A DNA stretch of 64,000 nt from Klebsiella africana (GCF_020526085.1 NZ_CP084874.1:4154001-4218000), one strand, 5' to 3'. Positions 25,474-37,034 are shown, numbered from the stretch's first letter. Numbers and translations: made by a program. Notes: generated from the sequence alone by a model not told the origin.

Positions 25474-26112
25474 TTACTCCTTTTCCTGCTGTTCAGGCTT
25501 CCAGCTACGCAGGGCCCAGATCAGCAAACCGATAATGAAGAACGCGCTCGGCGCCAGCAGGAACAGGCCGTTCGGCTGATACCAGCCGCCGTTCTGCACT
25601 GTCTCCAGCACCGTGATACCGAACAGCTTGCCGCTGCCGATAAGCTCGCGCAGGAAGCCGACGATAATCAGGATCGCGCCATAGCCGAGACCGTTGCCAA
25701 TACCATCCATAAAGCTCGCCAGCGGCGGTGACTTCATGGCGTAGGCCTCGGCGCGGCCCATCACGATGCAGTTGGTAATGATAAGCCCGACGAATACCGA
25801 CAGCTGCTTGGAGGTCTCATAGGCGAAAGCCCGCAGCAGCTGATCCACCACGATAACCAGCGAGGCGATGATTGCCATCTGCACGATGATGCGCACGCTA
25901 TTGGGAATATGGTGGCGAATCATCGAGATAAACATGCTGGAGAATGCCGTCACCAGCGTCACCGCGATAGTCATCACGAAGGCGGTTTCCAGTTTCGTGG
26001 TTACCGCCAGCGCGGAGCAGACGCCCAGCACCTGCAGGGCGATGGGGTTATTGGCGATAAGCGGCCCCACCAGCACGCGCTTCACCTCTTTCATATCGCT
26101 CTGTTCAGCCAT
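25474..26112 (-). CDS. nqrD: Na+-translocating NADH:quinone reductase subunit D
   Basis: Inner-membrane subunit of 212 residues with six helices, partner of NqrE. The cysteine motifs [10 protein letters not shown] (about Cys32) and [12 protein letters not shown] (about Cys115) match the membrane iron-site ligands. The start overlaps the end of nqrC by 8 bases, so translation is coupled. Confidence 0.97.
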   Translation of the reverse strand: MAEQSDMKEVKRVLVGPLIANNPIALQVLGVCSALAVTTKLETAFVMTIAVTLVTAFSSMFISMIRHHIPNSVRIIVQMAIIASLVIVVDQLLRAFAYETSKQLSVFVGLIITNCIVMGRAEAYAMKSPPLASFMDGIGNGLGYGAILIIVGFLRELIGSGKLFGITVLETVQNGGWYQPNGLFLLAPSAFFIIGLLIWALRSWKPEQQEKE

Positions 26113-26899
26113 TATTCAGCTCTCCCTCACGCACCTTTTTCAGGAACGGACCAAAGCCCAGTTCGCCCATCCAGAAATCAAAGCTATGCTGCACGCCGTT
26201 TGACGTCAGCGTGGCGCCGGATAAACCGTCAACCGCGTGGAGATCGCCTGCGCGCGCGCCGCCTTTTACCACCTTCAGCGACGGCATACCGTTGTCATCC
26301 AGCACCTGCTTACCGACAAACTGCTGACGCCAGTTCGGGTTTTCCACCTCGCCGCCCAGCCCCGGCGTTTCGCCCTGATCGTAGTAAGTAATGCCTTTCA
26401 CCGTGCGGCCATCGACGTCCAGCGCCACGAAGGCATACATCATCGACCACAGGCCGTTGCCATAAATGGGCAGCACCACCTGCTCAATCTTCTGCTGCGC
26501 GTCGCGCACCAGGTAAATTTCCGCCAGATTACTGCGTCGCTTTATACCAGCCGGATCCTGACTGGCATCCAGGGCCATACTCTGCTGCGGATCCTTCAGC
26601 GCCTGAGCCTGATTAAATTTCCCCGGGTCTTTCTCCAGCAGTTCGCCGGTCGCCAGATTCACCAGCCGCGGGGTTATGCGCGCCGCGAAGGTATCGGCTA
26701 CCGCATCGGCATCCATGCCGGGCTGCATCAGGCCGGCAACGGCCAGAATATTGCGCTGCTTATCCAGCGCCCGCTGCGCCTGCTGGCGGGATTTCAGCCC
26801 CACGGCCGAGCCCGCCACCACGATGGAGCAGACCAGACAAAGCACCAGCACCACCAGCAGCGTTTTGCCGATGCTATCGTTACTTTTCTTCTCAGCCAC
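26105..26899 (-). CDS. nqrC: Na+-translocating NADH:quinone reductase subunit C
   Basis: Periplasm-facing flavoprotein subunit of 264 residues with an N-terminal membrane helix (about 12-35). The motif [10 protein letters not shown] carries Thr230, the site where FMN is attached covalently through phosphate by the flavin transferase ApbE. The protein therefore needs an ApbE encoded elsewhere, since none lies in this operon. It overlaps nqrB by 8 bases and nqrD by 8. Confidence 0.97.
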   Translation of the reverse strand: MAEKKSNDSIGKTLLVVLVLCLVCSIVVAGSAVGLKSRQQAQRALDKQRNILAVAGLMQPGMDADAVADTFAARITPRLVNLATGELLEKDPGKFNQAQALKDPQQSMALDASQDPAGIKRRSNLAEIYLVRDAQQKIEQVVLPIYGNGLWSMMYAFVALDVDGRTVKGITYYDQGETPGLGGEVENPNWRQQFVGKQVLDDNGMPSLKVVKGGARAGDLHAVDGLSGATLTSNGVQHSFDFWMGELGFGPFLKKVREGELNNG

Positions 26900-28130
26900 G
26901 CGACTTCCTCCGCTTAATATTGGCCTGCACCACCAGGTAATCGAACAGCGGTGCGAAGAGGTTGGCGAAGAGGATCGCCAGCATCATCCCTTCCGGATAA
27001 GCCGGGTTCACCACGCGAATCAGCACGCACATCACGCCGATCAGCACGCCGTAACTCCATTTCCCTTTATCGGTAAACGAGGCGGATACCGGGTCCGTCG
27101 CCATAAACATCATCCCGAAGGCAAAGCCGCCGAGCACCAGATGCCAGTACCATGGCATAGCGAACATCGGGTTGGTGTCGGAGCCGATAACGTTAAACAG
27201 CGTGGCGGTGGCGATCATGCCGATCATCACCCCGGCGACGATGCGCCAGGACGCGACGCGGCCAAAGAGGATGATCGCCCCGCCAATCAAGATCATCAGC
27301 GTCGAGACTTCGCCAATTGAGCCGGGAATGTTGCCGAGGAAGGCATCCATCCAGCTCACCGGCACGCCAGTCGCCACGTTCACCAGCGCTTCGCCACCGC
27401 CGCTGGCCCACTGGGAAAGCGGCGTGGCGCCGGAGAAACCGTCTGCCGCCGTCCATACCAGGTCGCCGGAAATCTGCGCCGGATAGGCAAAGAACAGGAA
27501 CGCGCGCCCCGCCAGCGCCGGGTTGAGGAAGTTGCGTCCGGTACCGCCGAAAAGCTCTTTGGCGATCACCACCCCGAAAGAGATCCCCAGCGCCGCCTGC
27601 CATAGCGGCAGCGTGGGCGGGACAATCAACGCGAAGAGAATCGAGGTAACGAAAAAGCCTTCGTTAATCTCATGTTTGCGCACAATCGCGAACAGCACTT
27701 CCCAAAAGCCGCCGACGATAAAAACGGTGATATAGATCGGCAGAAAGAAGACCGCGCCCAGGGTCATCATGCTGAGCCAGCCGGCGTCAGCGCTGAAGCT
27801 GACGCCTAACCACTGGGCGACGCTGTAGTGCCAGTTGTTGGCGATCGCCTGCTGCAGCTGTTCCGCGCCGTACAGTTTGTGCAGCGCCGGAATGGTCTGC
27901 AGCCCAACGTTATACATGCCCCAGAACATCGCCGGGAATACGGCAAACCACACGAGGATCATCATCCGCTTGAGGTCGATGGCGTCGCGCACGTGCGCCG
28001 CGCCGCGGGTCACCTGCCCCGGCGTGTAGAAGATGGTCGCCGCCGCTTCATACAGCGGGTAATATTTTTCCAGCTTGCCGCCATGCGTGAAATGCGGCTC
28101 AAGTTTCTCAATCAGGTGCTTTAAGCCCAT
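26892..28130 (-). CDS. nqrB: Na+-translocating NADH:quinone reductase subunit B
   Basis: Largest membrane subunit (412 residues, about 10 helices), which takes part in Na+ translocation and quinone reduction and carries riboflavin and a covalent FMN. The flavinylation motif [10 protein letters not shown] places the FMN threonine at residue 236, the same number as in the Vibrio protein. It follows nqrA by 3 bases. Confidence 0.97.
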   Translation of the reverse strand: MGLKHLIEKLEPHFTHGGKLEKYYPLYEAAATIFYTPGQVTRGAAHVRDAIDLKRMMILVWFAVFPAMFWGMYNVGLQTIPALHKLYGAEQLQQAIANNWHYSVAQWLGVSFSADAGWLSMMTLGAVFFLPIYITVFIVGGFWEVLFAIVRKHEINEGFFVTSILFALIVPPTLPLWQAALGISFGVVIAKELFGGTGRNFLNPALAGRAFLFFAYPAQISGDLVWTAADGFSGATPLSQWASGGGEALVNVATGVPVSWMDAFLGNIPGSIGEVSTLMILIGGAIILFGRVASWRIVAGVMIGMIATATLFNVIGSDTNPMFAMPWYWHLVLGGFAFGMMFMATDPVSASFTDKGKWSYGVLIGVMCVLIRVVNPAYPEGMMLAILFANLFAPLFDYLVVQANIKRRKSRG

Positions 28131-28133
28131 CTC

Positions 28134-29477
28134 TTATCCTTCCTGCTCAATCTGGGTTAACACACTGCGCAGCGCCGGACCGTATTCATATTTGCCCGGA
28201 CAAACGTAGGTGCAGAGCGCCAGATCTTCCTCATCCAGCTCCAGACAACCCAGCGCCTGGGCGCTGTCGGTGTCCCCGGCCAGCAAATCGCGCAGCAATA
28301 TGGTCGGCAGAATATCCAGCGGCATCACCCGCTCGTAGTTGCCGATCGGCACCATCGCCCGCTGGCCGCCGTTAGTATCTGTGGAAAAATGAAAGCGCTT
28401 GCGCTTGAAGAAATGACCAAGGGTGGTGCGGGTAATCGAGAACTTCTCTTTGCCCGGCATCACCCAGCCAAACAGCTCTTTTTCCCGACCTTCCCGAACC
28501 ACGCTCACCTGCAGATGGAAGCGCCCGAGGAAAGCGTGCGGGCCATGGGCGCGGGTGCCGCTGAGCACCGAGCCGGAAATGACGCGGTTTTCGCCCGCTT
28601 CCAGTTCGCCTGCCAGCAGATCGTCCAGGCTGGCGCCCAACGTCGTTTTGACCAGCCGCGGCGACTTTACCTGCGGGCCGCCGAGCGCAATTATCCGTTC
28701 GCAGTTCAGCTCACCTTCAAGGAAAAGCTTACCAATAGCGATCGCATCCTGATAATTGAGGTGCCAGACCTGCTTATTCAGACTAACCGGCTCGAGGAAA
28801 TGAATGTGCGTTCCCGGCAGCCCCGCCGGGTGCGGCCCGGAGAACTGATTAAAACAGACCTGGCCGAGAGGATGACCGCCCAGCTTGCCGCCGCTGGGCT
28901 GGCAGACGTGCACTTTCCCGTCGGTCAGACGCGTCAGCACGGTAAGTCCGGCGTCAAAGGCGGCGCGTTCGGCCAGAATAATCGGCTGCGGCTCCGCCGC
29001 CAGCGGATTGGTATCCATGGCGTTAACAAAGATAGCGGCCGGCACACTGCCGGGGAGCGGCGTTTTGCTGAACGGCCGGGTGCGTAGCGCCGTCCACAGA
29101 CCCGACACTAGCAGCTGCTGCTGTACGGTGTCTCGCGGCAGGTCGGCCAGCGCGTCCGCGGCGTAACGGGTAAACGCCACCGCGTCATTGCCCTCGATAT
29201 CAATCACCACCGACTGCAACACGCGCCGTTCACCGCGATGGATCGCGCTGACGACCCCGCTCGCCGGGGCGGTAAAGCAGACGCCGGGGATCTTTTTATC
29301 TTCGAACAGGATCTGACCTTTTTTGACCCGATCGCCTTCTTTGACCGCCATGGCGGGACGCATCCCGACGTACTCTTCACCGAGTAGCGCGACGCGCTTC
29401 ACCGCTGGCGCGGGAGAAATCTGCTGTAATGGCATGCCAGCTATGGGCAAATCCAGCCCTTTCGTGATTTTAATCAT
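28134..29477 (-). CDS. nqrA: Na+-translocating NADH:quinone reductase subunit A
   Basis: Cytoplasmic subunit of 447 residues associated with ubiquinone binding; first gene of nqrABCDEF-nqrM. The N-terminus [16 protein letters not shown] and the internal RnfC-like barrel-sandwich domain ([14 protein letters not shown]) are typical. The ATG at 29477 gives the family length; an in-frame start 12 codons upstream (MSGLRLRIP) is not supported by homology. The ribosome site is poor. Function of the complex: NADH:ubiquinone oxidoreduction coupled to Na+ export. Confidence 0.96.
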   Translation of the reverse strand: MIKITKGLDLPIAGMPLQQISPAPAVKRVALLGEEYVGMRPAMAVKEGDRVKKGQILFEDKKIPGVCFTAPASGVVSAIHRGERRVLQSVVIDIEGNDAVAFTRYAADALADLPRDTVQQQLLVSGLWTALRTRPFSKTPLPGSVPAAIFVNAMDTNPLAAEPQPIILAERAAFDAGLTVLTRLTDGKVHVCQPSGGKLGGHPLGQVCFNQFSGPHPAGLPGTHIHFLEPVSLNKQVWHLNYQDAIAIGKLFLEGELNCERIIALGGPQVKSPRLVKTTLGASLDDLLAGELEAGENRVISGSVLSGTRAHGPHAFLGRFHLQVSVVREGREKELFGWVMPGKEKFSITRTTLGHFFKRKRFHFSTDTNGGQRAMVPIGNYERVMPLDILPTILLRDLLAGDTDSAQALGCLELDEEDLALCTYVCPGKYEYGPALRSVLTQIEQEG

Positions 29478-29888
29478 ATCGTTAGCAGGTATCCGTAACC
29501 TCAACCCCGACACAGGCCGGGGCCAGCTTATTGACAGAATGGCAGAGAAGAAAGGGCGAAACAGCGCCAGTGGCGCTCAGAACGGAAGAGAAGCATCCTT
29601 TCTTGCTCTGGTGATGAACCGGCGCAAGTGTAACATTTCGTGAGCGACGGCTGTAGCGCGAGGGGCAATAAGTGCTTCTAAAATGCGAGCTATTGCGCAA
29701 AGTTCTCACTGTGTTTTTGTCGCAGGCAGGTTATAAAGTGAGGCTAAATTGTAAACGCCGCCACGTCGCTCTTGCGAAAAAATGCCGTGATGCTAATGTG
29801 AGCGCTCTAAATCCAGAAAACTCTGATTTCGGGTCTCTCTTGCCGTCCTGGCAATGTGGCTATTTTGTTTTATCAAGGAACAAGCAGT
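29478..29888. other. Intergenic region between divergent nqrA and yafK
   Basis: 411 bases without a supported gene; it must hold the promoters of both the nqr operon (leftward) and yafK (rightward). Visible elements are a GC-rich hairpin near 29505-29523 in the probable nqrA leader, a short palindrome GCGCCAGTGGCGC near 29562-29574, and a weak rightward promoter candidate TTGCGA (29772-29777) / TAATGT (29794-29799) with a 16-base spacer. Small reading frames here have no recognisable homology. Confidence 0.5.
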
Positions 29889-30629
29889 ATGCGCAAAATC
29901 GCATTATTTATTGCGATGCTTCTGCTGCCGTGCGTGTCATTTGCCGGGCTGCTCAGCAGCAACAGCCCGACGACGCCGGTTAGCAAAGAATACAAGCAGC
30001 AATTAATGGGTTCACCGGTTTACATTGAGATCTTTAAAGAAGAGCGCATGCTCGACCTTTACGTCAAAATGGGTGAAACCTACCAGCTCCTCGACAGCTA
30101 TCGGATCTGCAACTACTCCGGTGGCCTCGGTCCTAAACAGCGCCAGGGCGATTTCAAGAGTCCGGAAGGGTTCTATAACGTCACCCGCAGCCAGCTCAAA
30201 CCCGACAGCCGTTTCTATAAAGCGATTAACATCGGCTTCCCGAACGCCTACGATCGCGCCCATGGTTATGAAGGGAAATACCTGATGATCCACGGCGATT
30301 GCGTCTCTATCGGCTGCTACGCCATGACCGACAGCGGGATCGATGAGATCTTCCAGTTCGTGACCGGCGCCTTAGTCTTCGGCCAGCCAAGCGTGCAGGT
30401 GAGTATCTATCCGTTCCGCATGACTAACGCCAATATGGAACGCCACAAATACTCCTATTATGCGGATTTCTGGAAACAGCTGAAGCCTGGCTATGACTAT
30501 TTCCAGCAGACCCACAAACCGCCGATTGTGTCAGTGACCGACGGCCGCTATGTGGTGAGCAAGCCGCTCAGTCACGAGGTTGTCCAGCCGCAGCTGGCCT
30601 CAAACTATACGCTCCCCGAGACAAAATAA
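29889..30629 (+). CDS. yafK: L,D-transpeptidase-fold protein YafK (DpaA, Lpp-peptidoglycan amidase)
   Basis: Periplasmic YkuD-domain protein; the E. coli orthologue (YafK, also LdtF/DpaA) cuts the link between Braun lipoprotein and peptidoglycan. From the ATG at 29889 (GGAAC ribosome site) it has 246 residues, with a signal peptide (1-19) and the catalytic pattern H-G...S-I-G-C (His135, Cys143 in [10 protein letters not shown]). The C-terminal part is rich in aromatic residues. Its last 30 bases overlap the end of yafJ on the other strand. Confidence 0.94.
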   Translation: MRKIALFIAMLLLPCVSFAGLLSSNSPTTPVSKEYKQQLMGSPVYIEIFKEERMLDLYVKMGETYQLLDSYRICNYSGGLGPKQRQGDFKSPEGFYNVTRSQLKPDSRFYKAINIGFPNAYDRAHGYEGKYLMIHGDCVSIGCYAMTDSGIDEIFQFVTGALVFGQPSVQVSIYPFRMTNANMERHKYSYYADFWKQLKPGYDYFQQTHKPPIVSVTDGRYVVSKPLSHEVVQPQLASNYTLPETK

Positions 30630-31367
30630 CGCCCACTCGCCTGGCATGATCTTGTGCCAGGTTTCATTGGCCGTCAGCGGCTGCGTGGCGATAACCGTGA
30701 CCACATCGTTGGGTGTGGTCTCGCGTTGAAAGTCGATCTCCACATCCTGGTCCAGCAATTTTGCCACGCCGAACGGCGCCCGCCGGGTGATCCAGTGCAG
30801 ATTGGTCGAGCAGAACGCCATCACGTAGCGCCCGTCCGACAGCAGCATGTTGAACACCCCTTTCTCACGCAGCTCACCCGCCAGGATAGCAATATACTTG
30901 AAAACGCCCAGCATATTGCCCGGCGTGCGCGGGTAGCGCTCGGTTAAGCGGTGCAGCAGCCAGCAGAAGGCCTTTTCACTGTCGGTTTCACCTACCGGGT
31001 GGAAATTTCCGGTTTTCAGCGACTTATAGCCTTTGAGCTGCCCGTTATGCGCATAGGTCCAGTTACGCCCCCACAGTTCACGGGTGAACGGATGGGTGTT
31101 CTCCAGGGCCACCATCCCGCGATTGGCCTGACGGATATGGGCGACAACGGAACAGGACTTAATCGGGTAATCCTGGACCAGTTTCGCGATCGGCGACTGA
31201 AAGCTCGGCTGCGGATCTTTGAATGTGCGACAGCCTTTACCTTCATAGAAGGTGATGCCCCAGCCGTCTTTATGCGGCCCCGTCCCGCCGCCGCGCTGCA
31301 CCAGCCCGGTAAAGCTAAAACAGATATCTGTTGGCACATTGGCGCTCATCCCGAGCAGTTCGCACAT
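30600..31367 (-). CDS. yafJ: Class II glutamine amidotransferase-like protein YafJ
   Basis: A 255-residue Ntn-hydrolase of the GATase class II family. The nucleophile Cys2 follows the start Met ([10 protein letters not shown]). Typical GATase motifs follow: [23 protein letters not shown] and YAHNGQL. There is no synthase domain, so it is a stand-alone glutaminase or amidase of unknown physiological substrate. It converges on yafK, with a 30-base overlap of the two 3' ends, as checked from both stop codons. Confidence 0.92.
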   Translation of the reverse strand: MCELLGMSANVPTDICFSFTGLVQRGGGTGPHKDGWGITFYEGKGCRTFKDPQPSFQSPIAKLVQDYPIKSCSVVAHIRQANRGMVALENTHPFTRELWGRNWTYAHNGQLKGYKSLKTGNFHPVGETDSEKAFCWLLHRLTERYPRTPGNMLGVFKYIAILAGELREKGVFNMLLSDGRYVMAFCSTNLHWITRRAPFGVAKLLDQDVEIDFQRETTPNDVVTVIATQPLTANETWHKIMPGEWALFCLGERIV

Positions 31368-31441
31368 AGGTCACCTCACCATCACAAATCATGACGGCGC
31401 CGGAACGAGGCCGCCGTCAACAGTACACACTCGCCTGCCTG

Positions 31442-32023
31442 TTAGCCTTTCGCCATCTCTTTTTCGATCAGCATAATCAGGATATGGATCACTTTGATAT
31501 GGATCTCCTGGATGCGGTCGGCGTAGCCAAAGTGCGGCACGCGAATTTCAACATCGGCGGACCCCGCCATTTTGCCGCCGTCTTTACCGGTCAGGGTGAT
31601 CACTTTCATCCCCTGCGCGCGAGCGGCTTCAATCGCCTTGATCACGTTGCCGGAGTTGCCAGACGTGGAGATACCGAGCAGCACATCGCCCGCACGGCCG
31701 ACGGATTCAACGTAGCGAGAGAACACATACTCATAACCAAAATCATTGCTCACGCAGGAGAGGTGGCTGACGTCGGAGATCGCGATGGCCGGGTAACCCG
31801 GGCGGTTTTCGCGATAACGTCCGGTCAGCTCTTCCGCAAAGTGCATCGCATCGCAATGGGAACCGCCGTTACCGCAGGATAGCACTTTCCCACCCGCCTT
31901 AAAGCTATCCGCCAGCAGGACAGCGGCACGCTGGATAGCATGGATATTGGCTTCGTCCTGCAGAAAGTTAGCCAGCGTTTCCGCGGCTTCGTTCAGTTCG
32001 TTACGAATAAGATCCTGGTACAT
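31442..32023 (-). CDS. gmhA: Sedoheptulose-7-phosphate isomerase
   Basis: First step of ADP-heptose synthesis for the lipopolysaccharide inner core: sedoheptulose 7-phosphate to D-glycero-D-manno-heptose 7-phosphate. The 193-residue SIS-domain protein shows [20 protein letters not shown] (active-site Ser, His, Glu) and the phosphate-binding [10 protein letters not shown]. Also known as lpcA. The next enzyme but one of the pathway, gmhB, lies at 53865-54431 in this window. Confidence 0.97.
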   Translation of the reverse strand: MYQDLIRNELNEAAETLANFLQDEANIHAIQRAAVLLADSFKAGGKVLSCGNGGSHCDAMHFAEELTGRYRENRPGYPAIAISDVSHLSCVSNDFGYEYVFSRYVESVGRAGDVLLGISTSGNSGNVIKAIEAARAQGMKVITLTGKDGGKMAGSADVEIRVPHFGYADRIQEIHIKVIHILIMLIEKEMAKG

Positions 32024-32225
32024 GAGGATAATCCTTCAGTATGAGTGGAATAACCCTGGCAGTGTACCGGATAGCCGCCGAAGCGAGAAGCAGAAGGCAG
32101 CGTTATCCCCCGCCCTTTTGATTTTATGTGCCGCTTTTGCATACAACAATGTGAGCAAGGTTGTAATTATTTTGTAAACACATTGCTAAATAAAAACGCA
32201 TGCACTACAACCAATACATCACAAG

Positions 32226-32235
32226 TGGTCAGACC
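32226..32235 (+). promoter_or_regulatory. FadR operator-like site upstream of fadE
   Basis: TGGTCAGACC (32226-32235) matches the core of the FadR consensus TGGTCNGACCA. It lies 28-37 bases upstream of the fadE start, consistent with fatty-acid-responsive repression as in E. coli. Confidence 0.8.
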
Positions 32236-32262
32236 TCCTACAAGCTCAGGGAGCATTTCTCT

Positions 32263-34707
32263 ATGATGATTTTGAGTATTGTTGCAACCCTCGTTTTACT
32301 CGGTGCGCTCTTCTATCACCGGGTCAGCCTGCTGCTCAGCAGTGTGATTTTGCTCGCCTGGACCGCGGCGCTCGGCGCGGCCGGGCTGTGGAATATCTGG
32401 CTGCTGCTGCCGCTGGCAATTATTCTGTTGCCGTTCAACTTTGCCCCAATGCGTAAATCCATGATTTCCGCACCGGCATTTCGCGCTTTCCGTAAGGTGA
32501 TGCCGCCGATGTCGCGTACGGAAAAAGAAGCCATCGACGCCGGCACCACCTGGTGGGAAGGCGATCTGTTCCGCGGCAACCCTGACTGGCACAAGCTGCA
32601 TAACTATCCGCAGCCGCGCCTGACCGCCGAAGAGCAAGCTTTCCTCGACGGCCCGGTGGAAGAAGCCTGCCGGATGGCAAACGACTTCGCCATCACCCAC
32701 GAAATGGCCGACCTGCCGCCAGAGCTGTGGGCCTATCTGAAAGAGCACCGCTTCTTCGCGATGATCATTAAGAAAGAGTATGGCGGGCTTGAGTTCTCGG
32801 CTTACGCTCAGGCACGGGTACTGCAGAAACTTTCTGGCGTCTCCGGCATCCTGGCGATCACCGTCGGCGTCCCGAACTCGCTGGGCCCGGGCGAATTGCT
32901 GCAGCATTACGGTACAGAAGAGCAAAAGAATCATTATCTGCCGCGTCTGGCTCGCGGTCTGGAAATCCCCTGCTTCGCCCTCACCAGTCCGGAAGCGGGC
33001 TCTGACGCCGGCGCTATCCCGGATACCGGCGTGGTGTGCATGGGCGACTGGCAGGGTCAACAGGTGCTGGGGATGCGCCTGACCTGGAACAAACGCTATA
33101 TCACCCTGGCGCCAATCGCCACCGTGCTGGGGCTGGCCTTCAAACTCTCTGACCCGGACCGTTTGCTGGGCGGTGAAGAAGAGCTGGGCATCACCTGCGC
33201 GCTGATCCCCACCTCAACGCCGGGTGTGGAAATTGGCCGTCGCCACTTCCCGCTGAACGTCCCGTTCCAGAACGGCCCCACTCGCGGTAAAGATATCTTC
33301 GTGCCGATCGATTACATCATCGGCGGCCCGAGCATGGCTGGCCAGGGCTGGCGTATGCTGGTTGAGTGCCTGTCCGTGGGTCGCGGCATTACTCTGCCGT
33401 CCAACGCCACCGGTGGTCTGAAATCCGTCGCCATGGCGACCGGCGCTTACGCCCATATTCGCCGCCAGTTCAAAATCTCCATCGGCAAAATGGAAGGGAT
33501 TGAAGAGGCGCTGGCGCGCATCGCCGGTAACGCCTATGTGATGGACGCCGCGGCGTCGCTGATCACCTACGGCATTATGCTCGGCGAGAAACCGGCGGTA
33601 CTGTCCGCGATTGTGAAATATCACTGCACTCACCGCGGCCAGCGATCCATTATCGACGCGATGGATATTACCGGCGGGAAAGGCATTATGCTGGGCGAAG
33701 GTAACTTCCTCGCCCGGGCCTATCAGGGCGCGCCTATTGCCATCACCGTTGAAGGCGCGAACATTCTGACCCGCAGCATGATGATCTTCGGTCAGGGAGC
33801 CATTCGCTGTCATCCATACGTGCTGGAGGAGATGGCCGCCGCGCAGAATAATGATCTGAACGCCTATGACAAGCTGCTGTTCAAACACATCGGCCATGTC
33901 GGCAGTAACAAAGTACGGAGTTTCTGGCTGGGCCTGACCGGCGGACGCACCAGCAGCGCGCCGACCCGTGACGCTACCCGTCGCTACTATCAGCAAATGA
34001 ACCGTCTGAGCGCCAACCTCGCGCTGCTGTCAGACGTGTCGATGGCGGTACTGGGCGGCAGCCTCAAGCGTCGCGAACGTATCTCCGCGCGTCTGGGCGA
34101 TGTGTTAAGCCAGCTGTACCTGGCCTCGGCGGTGCTGAAACGCTATGACGATGAAGGACGCAATGAAGCCGATCTGCCGCTGGTTCACTGGGGTGTGCAG
34201 GATGCGCTGCACCAGGCTGAACAGGCCATCGACGATCTGCTGAAAAACTTCCCGAACCGTCTGGTGGCAGGCGTAATGCGCCTGGTCATTTTCCCAACCG
34301 GCCGTCATCATCATGCGCCGTCGGATAAACTGGACCATAAAGTCGCTAAAATTCTGCAGGTGCCCAGCGCCACCCGCTCCCGCATCGGACGCGGTCAGTA
34401 CCTGACGCCGAGCGAGCATAACCCGGTTGGTCTGCTGGAAGAGGCGCTGCTGGAAGTGATGGCGGCCGATCCTATCCACCAGCGGATCTGCAAAGAGTTG
34501 GGTAAAAATCTGCCGTTCACCCGTCTGGATGAGCTGGCACATAACGCGCTGGCCAAAGGATTAATTAATCAGGAAGAAGCCGCTATTCTGACCCGTGCAG
34601 AGCACAGTCGCCTGCGCAGCATTAACGTCGACGACTTTGCGCCAGAGGAGCTGGCAACGCAGCCGGTAAAGCTGCCGGAAAAAGTACGCAACGTTGAAGC
34701 CGCATAA
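32263..34707 (+). CDS. fadE: Acyl-CoA dehydrogenase
   Basis: Flavoenzyme for the first step of aerobic fatty acid beta-oxidation, acyl-CoA to trans-2-enoyl-CoA. The 814 residues equal the E. coli length. Two N-terminal hydrophobic helices (about 2-25 and 30-60) suggest membrane association. The central acyl-CoA dehydrogenase domain shows [15 protein letters not shown] and [16 protein letters not shown]; the long C-terminal domain is typical of enterobacterial FadE. The ATG at 32263 (MMILSIVA) follows CAGGGAG; the FadR-like site lies in its leader. Confidence 0.97.
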   Translation: MMILSIVATLVLLGALFYHRVSLLLSSVILLAWTAALGAAGLWNIWLLLPLAIILLPFNFAPMRKSMISAPAFRAFRKVMPPMSRTEKEAIDAGTTWWEGDLFRGNPDWHKLHNYPQPRLTAEEQAFLDGPVEEACRMANDFAITHEMADLPPELWAYLKEHRFFAMIIKKEYGGLEFSAYAQARVLQKLSGVSGILAITVGVPNSLGPGELLQHYGTEEQKNHYLPRLARGLEIPCFALTSPEAGSDAGAIPDTGVVCMGDWQGQQVLGMRLTWNKRYITLAPIATVLGLAFKLSDPDRLLGGEEELGITCALIPTSTPGVEIGRRHFPLNVPFQNGPTRGKDIFVPIDYIIGGPSMAGQGWRMLVECLSVGRGITLPSNATGGLKSVAMATGAYAHIRRQFKISIGKMEGIEEALARIAGNAYVMDAAASLITYGIMLGEKPAVLSAIVKYHCTHRGQRSIIDAMDITGGKGIMLGEGNFLARAYQGAPIAITVEGANILTRSMMIFGQGAIRCHPYVLEEMAAAQNNDLNAYDKLLFKHIGHVGSNKVRSFWLGLTGGRTSSAPTRDATRRYYQQMNRLSANLALLSDVSMAVLGGSLKRRERISARLGDVLSQLYLASAVLKRYDDEGRNEADLPLVHWGVQDALHQAEQAIDDLLKNFPNRLVAGVMRLVIFPTGRHHHAPSDKLDHKVAKILQVPSATRSRIGRGQYLTPSEHNPVGLLEEALLEVMAADPIHQRICKELGKNLPFTRLDELAHNALAKGLINQEEAAILTRAEHSRLRSINVDDFAPEELATQPVKLPEKVRNVEAA

Positions 34708-34732
34708 TAAAACAACGACCACATCACACGCC

Positions 34733-34761
34733 GGGCGGGGAATTTTCCCCGCCTTTTTTTC
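34733..34761 (+). terminator. Rho-independent terminator of fadE
   Basis: GGCGGGG (34734-34740) and CCCCGCC (34747-34753) with loop AATTTT, then seven T; 26 bases after the fadE stop. Confidence 0.92.
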
Positions 34762-34885
34762 GTTATCTCCTTCGTCGAGGCTTCTGTCAGTAGCATTTTT
34801 TTAACAAAATATTCCGCTGACCGCTGCGAGGCTGATATGGTGTTACAGTTAACCTAACCCCCTCATGAGAATGGAGTTGACCATT

Positions 34886-35656
34886 GTGCCTGGCCTGAAA
34901 ATTACGCTGTTGCAACAACCGCTGGTCTGGATGGACGGCCCTGCCAACCTGCGCCATTTTGATCGTCAACTGGAAGGAATTATCGGGCGCGATGTGATTG
35001 TTTTACCGGAGATGTTCACCACCGGCTTTGCCATGGAAGCGGCAAAACAGTCTTTACCCGAAGCCGACGTGGTGGAGTGGATGCATGCCCGGGCCGCGCA
35101 AACCCAGGCGCTGATTGCCGGCAGCGCCGCGCTGCAAACCGAGCGCGGCGCCGTTAACCGCTTCCTGCTGGTCGAGCCCGATGGTACGGTGCACCATTAT
35201 GATAAACGGCATCTGTTTCGGATGGCCGATGAACATCATCACTATGAGGCTGGAAACCAGCGCGTGGTCTTTGAATGGCGCGGATGGCGGATCCTGCCGC
35301 TGGTCTGTTACGACCTGCGCTTCCCGGTATGGTCGCGAAATCTGAACGACTATGATTTGGCACTGTATGTCGCCAACTGGCCGGCGCCGCGCTCCCTGCA
35401 CTGGCAGTCGCTGCTGGTCGCCCGCGCCATTGAGAACCAGGCCTACGTCGCCGGCTGTAACCGGGTTGGCACTGACGGCAATGGCCATCATTACCGCGGC
35501 GATAGCCGGATTATCAATCCCCAGGGGGAGATTGTCGCCACCGCCGATCCGCATCAGGCCACCCGTCTTGACGCCGAGCTGTCGCTGACGGCTCTCCAGG
35601 AATATCGCGAAAAATTTCCCGCCTGGCGCGATGCCGATCCTTTTACCCTCGATTAA
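34886..35656 (+). CDS. yafV: Omega-amidase YafV (nitrilase superfamily)
   Basis: Carbon-nitrogen hydrolase that in E. coli hydrolyses 2-oxoglutaramate-type omega-amides. The Glu-Lys-Cys triad is visible: LPEMFTTG (Glu42), HYDKRHLF (Lys107) and LVCYDLRFP (Cys141). The GTG at 34886 gives the 256-residue E. coli length; an ATG seven codons upstream (34865) is the alternative. In E. coli the lysozyme-inhibitor gene ivy lies between fadE and yafV; here it is absent and yafV follows fadE directly. Confidence 0.93.
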   Translation: MPGLKITLLQQPLVWMDGPANLRHFDRQLEGIIGRDVIVLPEMFTTGFAMEAAKQSLPEADVVEWMHARAAQTQALIAGSAALQTERGAVNRFLLVEPDGTVHHYDKRHLFRMADEHHHYEAGNQRVVFEWRGWRILPLVCYDLRFPVWSRNLNDYDLALYVANWPAPRSLHWQSLLVARAIENQAYVAGCNRVGTDGNGHHYRGDSRIINPQGEIVATADPHQATRLDAELSLTALQEYREKFPAWRDADPFTLD

Positions 35657-35905
35657 TATTTCCTCCGCTTTCTTCCCCATTTAGCGGCTAAAGAAAGCGG
35701 AATTTTGACTGTAAGCACACCACACAATATTTGCCGGGCGCTTTTCATTTCTGTTCTACACTGATTAAAAGACTCCATAACCAAACGGGCGGAGATCACC
35801 TTCAACTCACATCTGTGTTGTAAATCATGAATTTTCTGTTGCTGGCGTGTTTTGTTAAACAACGCTGAGCGTTGGCGTAAGAATATTATGTGAGCGTAAT
35901 AGAAA

Positions 35906-37006
35906 ATGGATAATAATAATCTGCTGTTAATAGAGAAACGGCTGGTCACCCGTTTTCTCGATATGTTTATTCGGTTCGGGCTTATTCTGGCGCTGGCCTC
36001 ATTCTGTTTTACCGTCTTTTCTCCCTTTATCAATATGATGCTCTGGGCGCTGATTCTCGCCGTAGCGCTCTATCCTTTACATCAATATTTTGCCGGACTC
36101 TTAGCAGGTAAACAGGGACTGGCGTCAGCGGTACTGGTGTTGTTAGGTATTTTACTGATCGTCATCCCCACGGTGCTGATGATCACCTCGCTGGCGGAAA
36201 GCGCCAGCGCCATGATTGATAAGATGGGCAACCAGAGCTTTACCATTCCCCCACCCTCTTCGCGTATTGCTGCTTTGCCGATCGTTGGTGAACGGCTGAG
36301 CGACCTGTGGATGAAGGCTTCTGTAGATCTTCCGGGACTGCTCAGTAATTACCGCTCGCAAATCGGCGAAATCGCTAAACAGTTCCTCAGTATTTTAGCC
36401 AGCATGGGCGGCGGGCTGATTGGCTTTATTATTTCGTTTATCGTCTCGGGAATTATGATGGCCTGGGGCGCAGCGGGCGCCATCAGCGCCCAGCGTATTG
36501 CCATTCGTATTACCGATGAGAATAAAGGCGTGACCCTCAGTCGCCTGTGCACCAGCACCATCCGCGCGGTCGCCCAGGGCGTCATCGGGGTGGCACTGAT
36601 CCAGGCGCTGCTGGTCGGTGTGATCATGCTGATAGCGAACATACCCGCCGTCGGGATCTTCTTTATTCTTGCCCTGATCCTCGGCATTGCCCAGGTGCCG
36701 GTGATCCTGGTGACGGCCCCGGCCATTGCACTGATGTGGAGTCTCGGCACCCACAGTACCGGCATGGATATCTTCTACACCATCCTGCTGATCGTCGCCG
36801 GCATGGCCGATAACGTCCTCAAACCGTTGCTGCTGGGGCGCGGCGTCGATGCGCCGATGCCGGTGGTGTTGCTGGGCGCGCTCGGCGGAATGGCCTCTAA
36901 CGGCATTCTCGGTATGTTCCTCGGCGCCACCCTGCTGGCCATCGGTTACCGGATCTTCATGACCTGGGTAAATGAAGGACAACCCGCTCTGCCGCAGGAT
37001 AAATAA
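35906..37006 (+). CDS. AI-2E family (YdiK/PerM-like) inner-membrane permease
   Basis: A 366-residue membrane protein of the AI-2 exporter/PerM superfamily with about 7-8 helices. It has two N-terminal helices (about 25-60), a helix at 70-95, a hydrophilic periplasmic segment (about 100-165) and a C-terminal bundle with the family pattern PVILVTAPAIALMW and ADNVLKPLLLGRG. Family members export autoinducer-2, ions or other small solutes; the substrate here is unknown. It starts 249 bases after yafV and has no counterpart at this site in E. coli. Confidence 0.82.
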   Translation: MDNNNLLLIEKRLVTRFLDMFIRFGLILALASFCFTVFSPFINMMLWALILAVALYPLHQYFAGLLAGKQGLASAVLVLLGILLIVIPTVLMITSLAESASAMIDKMGNQSFTIPPPSSRIAALPIVGERLSDLWMKASVDLPGLLSNYRSQIGEIAKQFLSILASMGGGLIGFIISFIVSGIMMAWGAAGAISAQRIAIRITDENKGVTLSRLCTSTIRAVAQGVIGVALIQALLVGVIMLIANIPAVGIFFILALILGIAQVPVILVTAPAIALMWSLGTHSTGMDIFYTILLIVAGMADNVLKPLLLGRGVDAPMPVVLLGALGGMASNGILGMFLGATLLAIGYRIFMTWVNEGQPALPQDK

Positions 37007-37011
37007 CATCG

Positions 37012-37030
37012 AGGGAGCATCACGCTCCCT
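37012..37030. terminator. Hairpin between convergent permease and LysE-type genes
   Basis: AGGGAGC (37012-37018) and GCTCCCT (37024-37030) with loop ATCAC, 5 bases after the permease stop and 4 bases before the 3' end of the exporter gene. Only a poor T-run follows (TTCACTT), so it is a modest terminator candidate. Confidence 0.5.
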
Positions 37031-37034
37031 TCAC

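Noticed and set aside
29478..29888. Small reading frames upstream of yafK as genes
   Set aside because: No homology, no good ribosome sites, and the region is needed for two divergent promoters.
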